Origin: Sparassis latifolia
Lineage: Eukaryota > Basidiomycota > Agaricomycetes > Polyporales > Sparassidaceae
NCBI GenBank assembly: GCA_018466975.1
Contig: JAENRS010000022.1
Span: forward strand, 248,001-312,000
Length of the DNA stretch: 64,000 bases
Direction of reading: 5' to 3'
The translations under genes were made by a program, and so were the position numbers. Shown here one piece after another: positions 46,712-58,202 of the stretch (positions within the stretch are counted from its first letter, which is position 1; every line of letters begins with the position of its first letter). Under the pieces are notes generated by a model. That model was not told where the DNA came from and made no database searches. It saw only the letters and a program-made list of their open reading frames with translations.

Positions 46712-48073
46712 ATGGACTCTTCAATGCCCACTGAAGTATTGCCCAACCCGTATACTCCTCTGGCATTCCTGACGCCAACCACTGCCAACGAATTCGAGGC
46801 CTCATGCTATCTATATGTGGCCACCCTCGCGGTGAGCATGTTATTGTCCTTTTCAGAGTTCGTATCTGCCAATTAATTGTCAATTTTTAGGCGTTCATTT
46901 GGGACTGGATGACGGCTTGGCCTGATGAGTATAGGATCATCTTCAAGAAGCCTATACGAGCTTCTAAAATTGTCTATTGTCTCTCCCGGTAAGCTCCCCT
47001 TAAAATCTCACTCAAAAAAAGCCTAATTCGCATTGACTATGAATAATGAACTTCAGGCTCAGCGCGTTTACATACATTGTGACCAGTACTATCTTCCAGG
47101 GTTCGTCCGTCTGGCTGCCCCTACCCATCTTTAGGAATGACTTTACCCCCTTAGTTGCGCCGGTGGGGGTTTGTCAAGAGCTTCAACTGGCTCTTGGTAC
47201 CTTCCTCGCAGTCAGCATCCCTGCTACATCCGCTCTGTTCTATCTACGCGTTTGCGCCGTTTTCCATAACTCAAAACCCGTTGTCATATTTTTCGGAATT
47301 CTGTGGCTTTCCATCCTCGGCACATCGTTCACTGTGCCATTTTCTATCCATGGAGCTCACATTGGGACAACGGACAGATGCATCAACACCAGTGTCAAGC
47401 CAGTCAGTTCGTCTGGGGTGATTCTTAATACCATCAATGACACACTCGTCTTTTTCGCAATTTCATTCCGGCTGGTGTCGTTCTCCATACAGGAGCAGGG
47501 AACTGCAAGGGACAAATTTAGGTCTTTCTTCCGAGGCGAGGGTCTTCCAAAACTATCCAGAATGCTCCTACAGGGTGGGCAGCTTTACTACTTGTACGTG
47601 CACAACTCACTGGTCTCACTGGTCTTACGGATGCTAACAGTTGCTCTATGTGCTCAGCGCTACGGTTTCGCTGAATATATTGACGATGGCCATGATCATC
47701 TCACCTAAGGTCTCTCCCGTCTTCCACGCCATGTTCACAATCCCGAACATCACACTGGAGAATGCCATGGCTACACGGGTGTTCCGTGCAATCCACCTGG
47801 GCGCAATTCAGAACGACGTGACGTCCTTTCACATTGACGGGATCTCACGCCCGCCTGCTTTTGTAGGGTGCGGGTCTCATGGCGCTGCCTCTGGTTCCGC
47901 AGGGGACAACCATGGAGATGTATGCCCTCGAGACGCGAACGTTTGACCACCGGATTGCGCGGTGCGACCACATCGAGATTACTAGAACGATTGAGACGCG
48001 CCGCGATTTGGATGACCTCCCTTCGAAGGTGGTGTCGCTGACAGAAGTGGAGTCTAAAATAAGTGAAGTCTAG
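46712..48073 (+). CDS. Basidiomycete integral membrane protein with DUF6533-like N-terminus, copy 1
   Basis: Multi-pass membrane protein of a large Agaricomycete-specific group; function unknown. The start is ATG 46712 (MDSSMPTEVLPNPYTPL). The DUF6533-like start EASCYLYVATLA joins across an intron to AFIWDWMTAWPDEYRII. Helices follow: LSAFTYIVTSTIFQ, LQLALGTFLAVSIPATSALF, VVIFFGILWLSILGTSFTVP, a loop with DRCINTSVKP, NDTLVFFAISFRLVS, then GEGLPKLSRMLLQGGQLYYL. After another intron come NILTMAMIISPKVSPVFHAM, FTIPNITLENAMATRVFRAI, and a soluble tail ending EVESKISEV at 48073. About seven helices can be counted. The joint between the exon ending near 47860 and the tail exon from about 47880 is not settled. 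Confidence 0.8.
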
Positions 48074-49696
48074 GGGATGTAGTAGCTAGCTCGAGATATC
48101 TGTAATTTTCTCGTGATCATCGTTCTTTGGGCTGCCGAATACATAGTACATAGTACTGTGTATCTTGTGCTTTCGATTTCGGGTATGTCCGATATACCCA
48201 CCCAGTTTGGGGGCAGGGCAGTTATGAATATATCATGCGTGAAGCCAAATCAAGGGAAACAAACCTGTTAGCTGTTTTGGCAGTACTAGGCTCCCAATCG
48301 GATATGCTGGGCTGCTGGGCATCTTGCCAGTTGTTACCTCGGCCGCAGATACCGCCCACTTCTTCATTCTCACAACCGTGGAGCGGCGGCATACGAACGA
48401 CTGGGTACGATCTAATGCAAACTTCTGGACTGATCGTGAATCCACGATCAGAACGACCAGCTATGATCTAATGCATACTTCTGGACTCATCATGAATCCA
48501 CGATCAAGTATCTCATCTTGACAGTACTTCGAGTCTGACCTGCACCTCTTGTCGCGAGCGGTGCGGCGAAGCCTATGCTCCTAGCTTCAGGCTGAGCTCA
48601 ACCTCCGGCGTGGGCACCCTGGTTAAGAAGATCCATCTGAGCGGCCAGACACTGATATCCTGGGGAACGAAGTTTTGGGAGACTGAGCGCTTCGCTCGGA
48701 ACACTCCAGCGTTGAGATATCACATCACGAACGTACGCCCATCCCACTAGATAGTTACGTCACCTCAGTGTCTACCTAGGGCTTCTCCCTCGCATAGAAA
48801 TAAATTTGAGGCAAGAAAAAGGTATGCAGGCCAGGATGTACCCCATTTCCGTGTGAAGGACCTGGTCGTAGCTATCTATTGTCCTTTCCTACCTCAAGTG
48901 ACTGTCGCTGAAAGGGTTCACAAGCTATAGGACCGCTTTGTGAGAAGCATCTGGCATTGCCAGTGGTCTGCCAGTGGGTCATTATAGCTTCCATTCCATA
49001 CCAAATGGAAAACACTGGCAGCGGACTTTAGATGGGCTAGATAATGGGGCGCCCGCGGAGCAATTCAGGTGCTATGATACGAACTACCTTCCTAGTCATC
49101 CTCCAGGAGCTTACACCTAAGTGTGGTGTGAATATCAATTCCTGATTCTCCGTCGGCGGGCGTGAATATGACTCATGGTCTGCTATCCAGGTTCCTCAGA
49201 TCAGGCAAAAATTTACAGGCCTCAGCGTCTCCACTGTTGCAGTGGGAACATCGTAGTGAAAATCATAGAAGGTTGCGCCCGGTGAAGCTTCCATCTTGTT
49301 AGATGGAAAGTTGGTTGTGTCGTCTGTGCTGTCTCCATGTTCTCCGCGCGTGAGTACCTCGAACGGCAGTGCTGACGCATGTATTTACCAGAACTCTGTT
49401 CACCAGCATAGCCTTATCTCCATCGAAGTTTCTCATGTATCTGACCTAGCGGAGATGTGGCCAAACAATGGTCAGTCAATATCCGCGCTTCTCCAGTTTG
49501 TGGGAGACAAGACTCTGATCTGATGCTTCTGTACAACATACCAAGTTGAAGCAAGCACATTGCCGTTACTCGCTTAGGAAGCTCTGCATCGGACAACTTG
49601 CCCGATCTCTAACGTCTTTAAAAGGTCGCGAGAGCACGGGTCCACCAACCACCAGGGGATCCATCGCTACTCCAGCTAACCATCCTACCGTAGAAC
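48074..49696. other. Spacer with small tandem repeat
   Basis: 1.6 kb without a recognised gene. It contains the 56-bp tandem unit at 48406-48507. Other frames (48233-48521, 49296-49596) are unsupported. The right end carries the acyltransferase promoter. Confidence 0.5.
48406..48507 (+). repeat. Two tandem copies of a 56-bp unit with an internal hairpin
   Basis: Copy 1 starts at 48406 and copy 2 at 48462. Both read TA.GATCTAATGCA.ACTTC, TGGACT, then GAATCCACGATCA. Copy 1 contains the exact inverted repeat GATCGTG-AATC-CACGATC, which copy 2 keeps only in part. Confidence 0.8.
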
Positions 49697-51442
49697 ATGT
49701 CCTCATTTGCACCATTCGACTTTGGACGTTACATCTGGCGTTCCTCCCCCCAAGATCCGTCACATTGGAAGCGCGAGGCTGGTGGCGGGGAGTACTTCGA
49801 GGATGTCGTCCATAATGGGAACCACGGAGAACAATACCTCTTCCTCGGTGTGAAGGCGGTGATCGCAACTCCTGTCTCATCCGCTAGGCTGGCAGCCCTT
49901 GCCAGGGAGGCTTGGATCGCTCTCCGCTTTGAGACGCCGACGATTGCCGCGCATACCGAGCATGACAATGCGGGCCTCCCGCTCATCACTTATCGCACCG
50001 CCAAGGACGCCGACGAAGTGGGCGACTGGGCCCTGCGTACCGTCCGTCTCGCTGAGGGCACGCCGGACCTTGACGATCTGCGGTTCGAATTGGGAAAGAA
50101 ATTCATCCCGGAGGCCAACGGTGACCAGACATTCCTGTATATCGTCTCTCTATCCGATACTTCGTACGATTTCCTCCTGCACACTTCTCACGTCCCGTTC
50201 GATGGTGCCGGTATCAAGATTCTGCTCACCGTCTTCTTCACCAAGCTGGCCAAATACATAGACAATCCTGCACTTGCTGCGCAGGTACAGTTGAATTGGG
50301 GCACGGAGGCCAAGAACCTTTTGCCATGCGTTTCAGAGGCCTTGGGTCCGAAAGAGGATCGGTCAGGAGAGAATTACATTCAAACGTTGGGTGGTATCAT
50401 GAGTGACTTGGATAGTGCCATGCCCGTACGTACTTACTCATTATTCGATCCGCTGAATTGATTCCATATGGCGCTGGCTGTAGCACCAGTACGGATTCAA
50501 AGCTCGCAACTTCGGTCCAGGTCCCACACGCCGGATGTTCTATACATTCTCCCAGGACGAGAGTAAGCGGCTGCTGAATGCAGTGAAGGGGCGCGGATTT
50601 ACACTCAATCACATTGGTCAGGCGCATACGATAACTCTTGCGCAGGCTCGGCTGATACCCAATTACTCTTCTCTAGCTCATGCTGCCATCTCACTTGTGT
50701 GCGCGCTGGACAATCCCCCGAACACGTCTACCTCTCCAGATGCAAGGTTTGCATACTACGGACTGGCGGACAGTCGCACACGCCTTGCTGCTCTATACTC
50801 CGAGAAGCTCGGCTACCCCGGCTATGCTCTCGGCGTGTCTGTGATCCAAATTCCCGTTTCTGCCGCGGTTGCCACTGCTGGAGAGAGCAATGAGCAAGTT
50901 CTGCTCCGACTCGCGTCGATCGCCAAAGACGAGTACACGAAGCAACGCGCATATCCATCGCTGCTTGGTGTGGTCTGCCAGCAGGTCGACCTGATGATCC
51001 TCGGGCTCAAAGCACTCGAAGGGTGAGTGTACTCTCTCAAAAGTCTCAAATGCAACGCTCTCAGCGTCTCTGTCGCCGCTCTGCTCACTCTATGACTGGA
51101 CCTCAGGCCTCCGCCGCCGTGGATGGGCCCATGGTACGCCGGCGACGGCGTCGGCGAAACCTATTTACAGCCTGCGTATAGTGATGCGAAGGGCATAGAC
51201 ATCATCAAGATCAATGACTTCTTTGTGTCCTTGAACAAGACCGATCCTGGCCCGTAAGCTCTTCTGTTCTTTGTCGAGTGCAGACGTTCGCTGAGCCGTC
51301 TGGCCCGGACAGGTTCTTCCGGTCGTATTCCTGGGATGGGAAGCTCACCTTGAGCGTCGACGCAAACATCAACGCGATGCCGAAAGGCGATGTGGAGGGC
51401 TTTATGAAGAAGTGGGTCGAATTGCTCCGCCTGGTGCTGTGA
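49697..51442 (+). CDS. Condensation/acetyltransferase-type (CoA-dependent acyltransferase) enzyme
   Basis: Probable O-acyltransferase of the fungal Tri3/condensation-domain superfamily, which moves an acyl group from CoA to an alcohol, often in secondary metabolism. The start is ATG 49697 (MSSFAPFDFGRYIWRSS). Four exons: 49697-50425, 50484-51022, 51107-51253 and 51313-51442, joined by introns of 58, 84 and 59 nt. The catalytic HxxxDG motif appears as SHVPFDGAG (about 50188-50214). Other blocks are HQYGFKARNFGPGPTRRMFY, LAHAAISLVCALDNPP, and WDGKLTLSVDANINAMPK near the end. The length of about 515 residues is normal. The frame is clean and GC-rich. It lies 6.7 kb upstream of the PKS start and divergent from it, so it could tailor the PKS product; that is inference. 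Confidence 0.83.
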
Positions 51443-52732
51443 TCCCGTATACGATGCGATAGCGGTATGCAGAGAAATGCGCAGCATAGAATGCCTTGGT
51501 GTTATTGTTGTATCCCGGAAACTGAATACTACAGTTCATCGATTAACCTGTCCTCACGGGTGACCACGGACGAACAGGATTCCGGTCCATCTAGTATCTC
51601 CCCGCCTTCGACTGCTTTTAAAGCTGGCTACTGAGCTGGCGTTGACTACAAAAATGAGGAAGTGTGTCGTCCAAAATTCATACGCATCTCGTTGGCATGT
51701 ACGGATCGGATACTGTTTGGAATTTGCAATCACGAACCCCGAAAAATGGGGTACTAAGCATGGACCACTTAAGTGCTGCAGCAGGCACCTGGAACATCCA
51801 TGGACACGAAGTGTGGGATATGCCAACATGGACCCACAAAGGGACTTCATGAGCGGGAGGAATGGAGTCATCAGTATTCCAGAAAATGGGAAAGGAACCG
51901 AGATTACATGAAGACGCGAACCACAGACAGCCGGCACGGATGGTGCGAGAGATAAGGCGACGTGGACCACGAGACCAATATACTCTATCGATCTACAGGC
52001 AACGTCGGGAACTAGAGCATTTCCGATCTCCAAAAACGGATCCGGAAGCTCTGTCGAAAGAGCCAGGACGCCGATAACACAACGGAGGGTACAGAGAAGC
52101 AGCTCGGAGAGACATGAAGTTCACAGCTATCTGCACGGCTATCCTGAAAGCTTGCTCAAGGTCAGTCTCAGCTCGAAAGTCTAATGGAGAAGAGTTGGAA
52201 AACTGTTCCATGCCAGAGGTAGGCTTCGTCGTCCAGTCTCTGATACCACCGTGGTCCTAACGCAGAGCCATTTCTTTGTGATCTATCAAAACCCACAACC
52301 AAATGCACCCTCGGAGATGCTCGTTATCACCTCCAAGGTTTCGATTGGCAGGATGTGGGGCTAACCTCGAAAGAGGCTGACAACTTGATAGATGCCAAGA
52401 CCACCAATAACAATGGTATGCGACTGTTATATCGTGTTTTCCTTCTTATAACTTGCGAATCAAAGCCCTCAATGATGAACACGGAATACATCATTATCAC
52501 CATGTCATTTCTCTGACTCTTAGACGCTACAAGTTACTTTTGAACCACGGTGCTTGTCGGACCATCGCTAGGTGGTCCTACTATTTTCTCCCCTTCCATC
52601 CGGTCTGCCGCCATGGTAATTGCCTTGTATCAGCAAGAGTGAGTGACAGCTCTTTGAGCTCGACATGTTAGGTGGCTCATATCGATATACCCCAGCTTTC
52701 TTTCCGCCGCAGGCTATGCCTCAGCGTTCGGT
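51443..52732. other. Spacer, possibly with decayed coding sequence
   Basis: Overlapping frames on both strands at 51554-52077 include HGPTKGLHEREEWSHQYSRK-like text, with no recognised domain and with breaks. It could be decayed mobile DNA. Nothing firm was found. Confidence 0.35.
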
Positions 52733-54283
52733 GCGCCCAGACTGTATAATCACTGAACAGCCTTGCCATTGACGACGTCATACCTAGCCGTAATTGTGTA
52801 TGACTATGGACTCACCTTTGCGCGGGAGATTCACGTTGTATGGGGTGCAAAGCGTAAATTCACTTTGCAGCAATGCTCTTTTATGTCGTGCGCTATAGTG
52901 GCCTGTTGTGCGTCATGCTGGAGGTGTTAACAACTTGGTCTACTAGATCATATCTGGTGAGAGTCCAAGCCTTCCTTTCTCTGCAATTTCATGACACTTG
53001 TATAGATGTTTGTTCTTTCATCAGAAAATCCAGCGTAAGTTATCTGATGTCTATGGTTAGGTGTGCCGTCCTGGAGAGGGTGCAGATGGTGCTTATTGTC
53101 ATCTTGATGATCGCGGTTGCAGGTATGCATTGTTTTTTTTTCTATGCATATACTGCTCACACTGCGAAGTATTTTCTGCCATGCGCGTCTATGCTCTGTA
53201 CTACGGCAATCGCCTGGTCTTTGGCTTCGTTCTACTACTCTGCTTGGTAAACCCTATTCTCCTCACGGTGCGTGTCTGTATCCTTTGCCATCGACTATTG
53301 AAGCAAGTACAATTTTACTTCTAGTGCTTGACAGTCATCATTGAACCTCAACTCCTGGTCCTCTCTCGAACACTAAATTCTTGTGGTATGGTATCACGGC
53401 TTACTCCCGCAGCACTTAAAAGGTGCAGTTGTTCTTTACCTGTTGTATTCATTCGACTAACTGTGGGCTTGTAATGTCAAAAGCTGTACGTATTACATTT
53501 GTTTGGCATCCAATCATTCATATATCATCTTTCCAGTGTTCATGGGTACCCGCGAGTGTTCTATCGTTGCAGACACGGCCGTTCTGGTGCTTACATGGGT
53601 GAAGACTCTCCAGTACCGCAGAGCCGCCACTCGTGCGAACGCACGCACTGCTATTACAACTGTCCTACTCAAGGACGGTATGTGCCCCAATGTTGTTGCA
53701 TTAGACACGTGTCGTTAAATACGCTCGCAGGTACTGTGTACTTCGCGTGAGTGGATTAGATCAGGCTAGATACTGGGTGAACTTACGCACAAGGCCAGAT
53801 CGCTATTGTTCCTCAACGTCTTCGCTCTTGGGATAGGGCAGCTGGCCGATGTACGTATACCACCAGCTTCCATACCATCTGCGCTTTGACTGCCTATCCC
53901 CCCAGCTAATGGCGGTGATGACGACCTGGACTGCTGCGTACGTCGTCCTCTCCAAGGAATACCACATCGCTAAACCCATGGGTGCCAGCCTCACATCCGT
54001 TCTGACATCGCGGTTCATGCTTGATCTCCGTGAGGCCGCGACCGCGGTGGACACGTCTGCGTCTGACATTTCGCAGCCGATCCCGCTCCGTACGATGACA
54101 CTCAGGTATGGACCCATGAATAACGAACCGAGTGAGTCGGCAGCCTTTTTGTTGTTTGATATATGTACCTTTCTCCCTGTGAGCTCTGCCCCCCATTCCA
54201 TGTCTGCGTGTAAGTGTACTGTGACTTTCCTTGTGGCTGACAGTGGTGACTTTGATGGTGTTATTGGAATTTCTTACGAGTAA
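52733..54283 (+). CDS. DUF6533-type integral membrane protein, copy 2, with a probable frame break
   Basis: Multi-pass membrane protein of unknown function. The DUF6533 signature YLAVIVYDYGLTFAREIHVV (about 52785-52845) continues in another frame as AMLFYVVRYSGLLCVMLEV (52870-52926). No intron can fit between them, so one base is missing or two are extra near 52860. Later exons are family-like: FSAMRVYALYYGNRLVFGFV (about 53174), RECSIVADTAVLVLTWVKTL (about 53550), then KDG, LNVFALGIGQLADLM, then TSRFMLDLREAA (about 54005) and a soluble tail. The first exon with the start codon was not identified, and the 3' end at 54283 is approximate. A 100-residue segment has plausible splice sites between exons. 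The gene is either recently inactivated or carries a sequence error. Confidence 0.65.
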
Positions 54284-54707
54284 TTAATTGACGATCTTCC
54301 AGCATGTACTAACACCTTACTACCGGTGGTAGATGTTCGCCGGCTCCTACGATTCTGAATCTATCTCTCTTGGTATCGCTGCGGGAGTTGCAACGGCGAA
54401 TGTACATTCCGGACTCTTCCGGAACTAATTGCAGACTACTGTATCGATTGCCGCCTAGAGTGAGGCGAAGTGGATCAAAGGCGAGATGAAGGTTTGATTC
54501 GACGTGGTAGGTGCGAAGTTTTATGCCTGCTGCTGCAGAACGACCCACGCTGGTTTTTTTACACAACACGGATGACGCATCGATGCTGAAATGCACTTGA
54601 CCGAGGAGTGATGCGTAAATGAAACAGGAGACTGTGGCGGACAGGATGTAACTGACGGTCCAAAGCCGTCCCGGTAGTACGATGGATACATCTGCGCTCC
54701 AACTATA
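54284..54707. other. Spacer between convergent genes
   Basis: Lies between membrane protein 2 (+) and DBP4 (-). The minus-strand frame 54309-54596 has no features. No gene supported. Confidence 0.5.
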
Positions 54708-57534
54708 TCATCGGTTACGCAGAAGACGCAAAGCCAGTTCCTCTTCCTCTTCTAACGACACGTCGCCACCATGGCCAATGGTTCCCTTCTTCGAGGCCTT
54801 CATGCGCTTTGGGGGCGGCAGCGGTAACGAGTGAGACTCATCTTCATCTGAAGACGACGGAAGGTCGAAGTCGGGGGATACATAGCTGTCGTCACCCTCA
54901 TCGAAGGGAGCCAATGTTGCCGCCGATGGGCCCATCCCGGTATCCTCTGCATCATCATATTGATCCTGGAAGTCATTAAAATCAGGGCGCAACCTTTGGA
55001 TGGAGGAGGGACACTAACCTCCCTCTCGCGCTCTTTCCGCTTGCGCTTCTTCTCCCGTTTCTTCTCCTTCGCATCGAGTTTGTCGAGCAGATCCACTTCC
55101 TTCATCTTCCCTCTCTCGCCTTCTGCAAACTTCCTGCTGGCCTCCTTCACATCCGCGCCCCCGAACGCCTCCTCGACATCTTTCATCTCGTAGATCTCGT
55201 GTGGGTTACCTTCATCGTCAAACACGAGCTTATTACCTTTCGGCCCGTATTTTGCAAGTGCCCTCTTCGAGTTCGCCATCTTTAGCTTCCTCTTCGAAAT
55301 GAAGTCAGACTCGAGCATTTCGCTGTTGCCTGGTAGATCATGGTCGGCCCTCTTAAGAGTGATAAACTCGTCCTCGGAATCGGCGTCGGCAGAGTGGTCA
55401 ACGAGTTTCGTGTAGTGCTCGGAGAGGATACTCTGGTTCTTGCGTTCGAACATCCGATCGTACTTCGTGCGGACACGATTGGGCTGTATACTTGTGAGCT
55501 GTGAAATAGACAGCGGCAGGGTGGCTCATTACCTTGTCCTCGTCCTTCGCCTCCTTGGGAGAACATCCAGCTACAGATACAACGTCCTCTTCTTCACTTG
55601 AGTTCCCTTCCGACAACTCGGCCTCATCGTCATCCTCTCTCTCATCAGAACTCGTAGCCTTTGGAGCTATCTGGCTAGCAGCGCCTCCAGGCTGATAGCT
55701 AACAACTGTACGAGACGCATTCTTCCTCTTCTTTGCCACCTCCTTGCTTAAGAATTTGATTTTAGGCATCCCTGGTAACCCTAGCGCCTGCGCAAAACGC
55801 TCGGCCGGAAGTTCGCCCACCTTGAAAATGGACTTTTCCTTTTGTAGGTAAACGGATCGTAAATAGGATACGAAGGCCTTAAACGCCGAGAGAAACGGAA
55901 AACAGTAAGTTCTGATGCGAACGGTGCACTACAAGTTGACTCACACGCTGGCCGAGATACTTGATCTCTGGATCCTGGAATGCGAGGTTCTGCAGTTGGT
56001 TCTCGATATTCTGTGTCTTGCTCGCCTTAATCTTGATTTTGTCCACCTTGATATTTTTCTTCGCCAACGCCTCTCTCATGCCCTCTTCCTCGCTCGGAAC
56101 CAATAAAAGCAAACCCTTGCCCGCCCTCTCATACCGGGCAGTACGACCCACGCGGTGGATATACGTCTCCGCATCCTCGGGTGCGTCGACCTGCAGGACC
56201 CAATCGACCGAGGGAAAGTCAAGACCACGTGCAGCGATATCCGTCGCTAGCAGAACCGCATTCTTCATGGACGTGAAGCGATGAAACGTCGCGAGTCGCG
56301 TCATCTGCTTTTGCTTCCCGTGTAACTGCAGCAGTGGTACGCCAGGATGCATCCTACAGAACACCTCGAACACGAAACGCACTTGCTTGCAGCTAGACAG
56401 GAACACAAGCACCTTACTCTGCAAATGGCTCTTGATGAAGCTCCACAGAATATCCAGCTTCTTGTCCAGCTCGCAGACGACGTAGTGCTGCTCGAGGCTG
56501 CTGGGCGTAGCCCCTTCGGTATTCGCCTCTTGCACTCCGATGTATACCGGGTCCTTGAGACTGAGCCGTGCAAGATCTGAAACCGACTGTGTCTGCGTGG
56601 CAGAGAATAGTAAGGTTTGACGCGACTTAGGGAGGTGGGAGAGCAGCGCGGAAAGTGTGCGGGAGAAGCCCATGTCCAGAATACGATCGGCCTCGTCCAA
56701 TACTGGGATTTAAAATGAGAATAAAGGTAGTCTCGGTAACCATGCTATAAGCTCACCGAGCACTTGCAGGTTATCACACTCAAAGCCAATTGTTTGGTCC
56801 ATATGCTGAAGTAAACGCCCAGGGGTGGCAACAACAATATTCATCCGTGAAAGACGATCTCTCTCATCTTTAAGATTTTTACCTCCGATGACCAAACCCG
56901 CCGAAAAGCTATGATAGCCACCAATAGAACGTAGCACATCAAATATTTGGACTGCCTGCAAAGCATATGAAACCCGATCGGTGAGGTCGTGAATAGTGGC
57001 TTGCTTACAAGTTCACGCGTTGGTGATATTATCAATGCGCCAAGCCCGTCTTGAGGTCCCCATTTCCGCCTGTACAGGATCTCGAGCACAGGGATGAGGA
57101 ATGCGAGAGTCTTCCCACTTCCCGTACGAGCAGCACCTAGAACGTCTTTGCCCTTGAGCGAGACCGGAACGCTCTTGGCTTGTATATCGGTCATGTCCAC
57201 GAAGAACGCTTTCTTCAAACCTAACTCAAAGCTTAGGAAGCTGTTCATGTACGAACATGCAAACCGACCTCGTTTAGTCTGGCTGGAGATAGGAAGATCT
57301 GCAAACGCCTTCAGATTAGCTGAAGCATCCTGTCGAGAACTGTGTCAACGAATGAGTACTCGGAGAGCGTCAGGTAGCCGGCTGGGGACGCACAAATTGC
57401 AAGGCAGCCTGCTCCAAAACCTCGATAGCTTGTGCGTCCGAAATCTTCTTCAGCTTTGGTGATGTGACAACATTTTTCTTCCCCTTCCCCAACTTTTTCG
57501 CCTTCGGTGTCTTCGACGGGCCCGCTTGAGACAT
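54708..57534 (-). CDS. DBP4: ATP-dependent DEAD-box RNA helicase Dbp4 (ribosome biogenesis)
   Basis: Nucleolar helicase (DDX10 type) needed for 18S rRNA processing in the small-subunit processome. The start chosen is ATG 57534 ([18 protein letters not shown]), since the basic N-terminus flows into [18 protein letters not shown] as in homologues. Helicase motifs: [14 protein letters not shown] (Q region), ARTGSGKT (I), SPTREL (Ia), VIGGKN, VATPGRL (Ib), VLDEADR (II, split by an intron near 56710-56758), LLFSATQT (III), [29 protein letters not shown] and [12 protein letters not shown] (VI). After a 3' intron near 55895 follows [17 protein letters not shown], then [16 protein letters not shown], both Dbp4-typical. 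The acidic/lysine-rich tail ends [10 protein letters not shown] at 54708. At least six introns. All catalytic motifs are intact. Confidence 0.95.
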
Positions 57535-57869
57535 ATGCTCGAGAAAGAGTGTCACTTGGATGCGGTTGAGTCCGAGTCTTTCCCTTCGGAACAATTGTGA
57601 ATTTGTTGAAACTCCGATGCCCTGTTTGGGCTTCCTTCACGCGTTTCTCCGGACTCACGGCGACTGGTCATTGCAAAGTCGACCTACAATTACTTCAGGA
57701 TGCTGCTGCACTAGAATTGGAACCGTTAACTTTGGAGTCTGGAAATGTAGGCATCTCTTGCGGAATTGAATTAGCACCCTGTTCTTGCGATCCCCTCCGT
57801 CACCCGCGAGAACTTACGGCGAACTGTACGTATAACGCGGCGCAAGGTACAGTCATGCCCTCTGCGAAT
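57535..57869. other. DBP4 upstream region
   Basis: About 330 bp between the DBP4 start and the 3' side of a doubtful small gene. No distinct element was recognised. Confidence 0.45.
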
Positions 57870-58202
57870 TATTAAACAGGAATTGGTAGTAAGTTCCATA
57901 AAATCACGGATGGGGCGCATACGCGTGTACGCTGATCGAAGTAGATGTCCTGGTTTTTGCGGGTGCTGTTGACCGACGTCGATGCACAATGAGCGCTGAG
58001 TCGCAACGACTCGGATTGCGACTTACCGGTCAGGTCTCTTGGCGGTTTGCCTATGAAGCTTGGCGCCTCACCTTTCGCCCACCAGAGTGGCATGGACTTC
58101 CTTGTCTGTGCAGTGGGGCCATGAAATAATGTTTGGGCTCGATCTGTAGGTGGAATCACTTGTCTGCGGCTCGTCGACGGAGGCTGCCCTGCGACATTCC
58201 CG
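57870..58202 (-). CDS. Possible small unrecognised gene
   Basis: Minus-strand text has the look of conserved coding sequence: a candidate start MSQGSLRRRAAD (58198), then IPPTDRAQTLFHGPTAQTRK and PLWWAKGEAPSFIGKPPRDL. A GT...AG intron (about 58028-57971) joins to TRKNQDIYFDQR. A one-base shift separates the first dozen residues from the rest, so either a small intron lies there or the start is elsewhere. The family was not recognised. The 3' end is uncertain. Confidence 0.35.

Noticed and set aside
51554..52077. Overlapping ORFs that might be transposase remains
   Set aside because: No catalytic motif, terminal repeat or family resemblance could be found.
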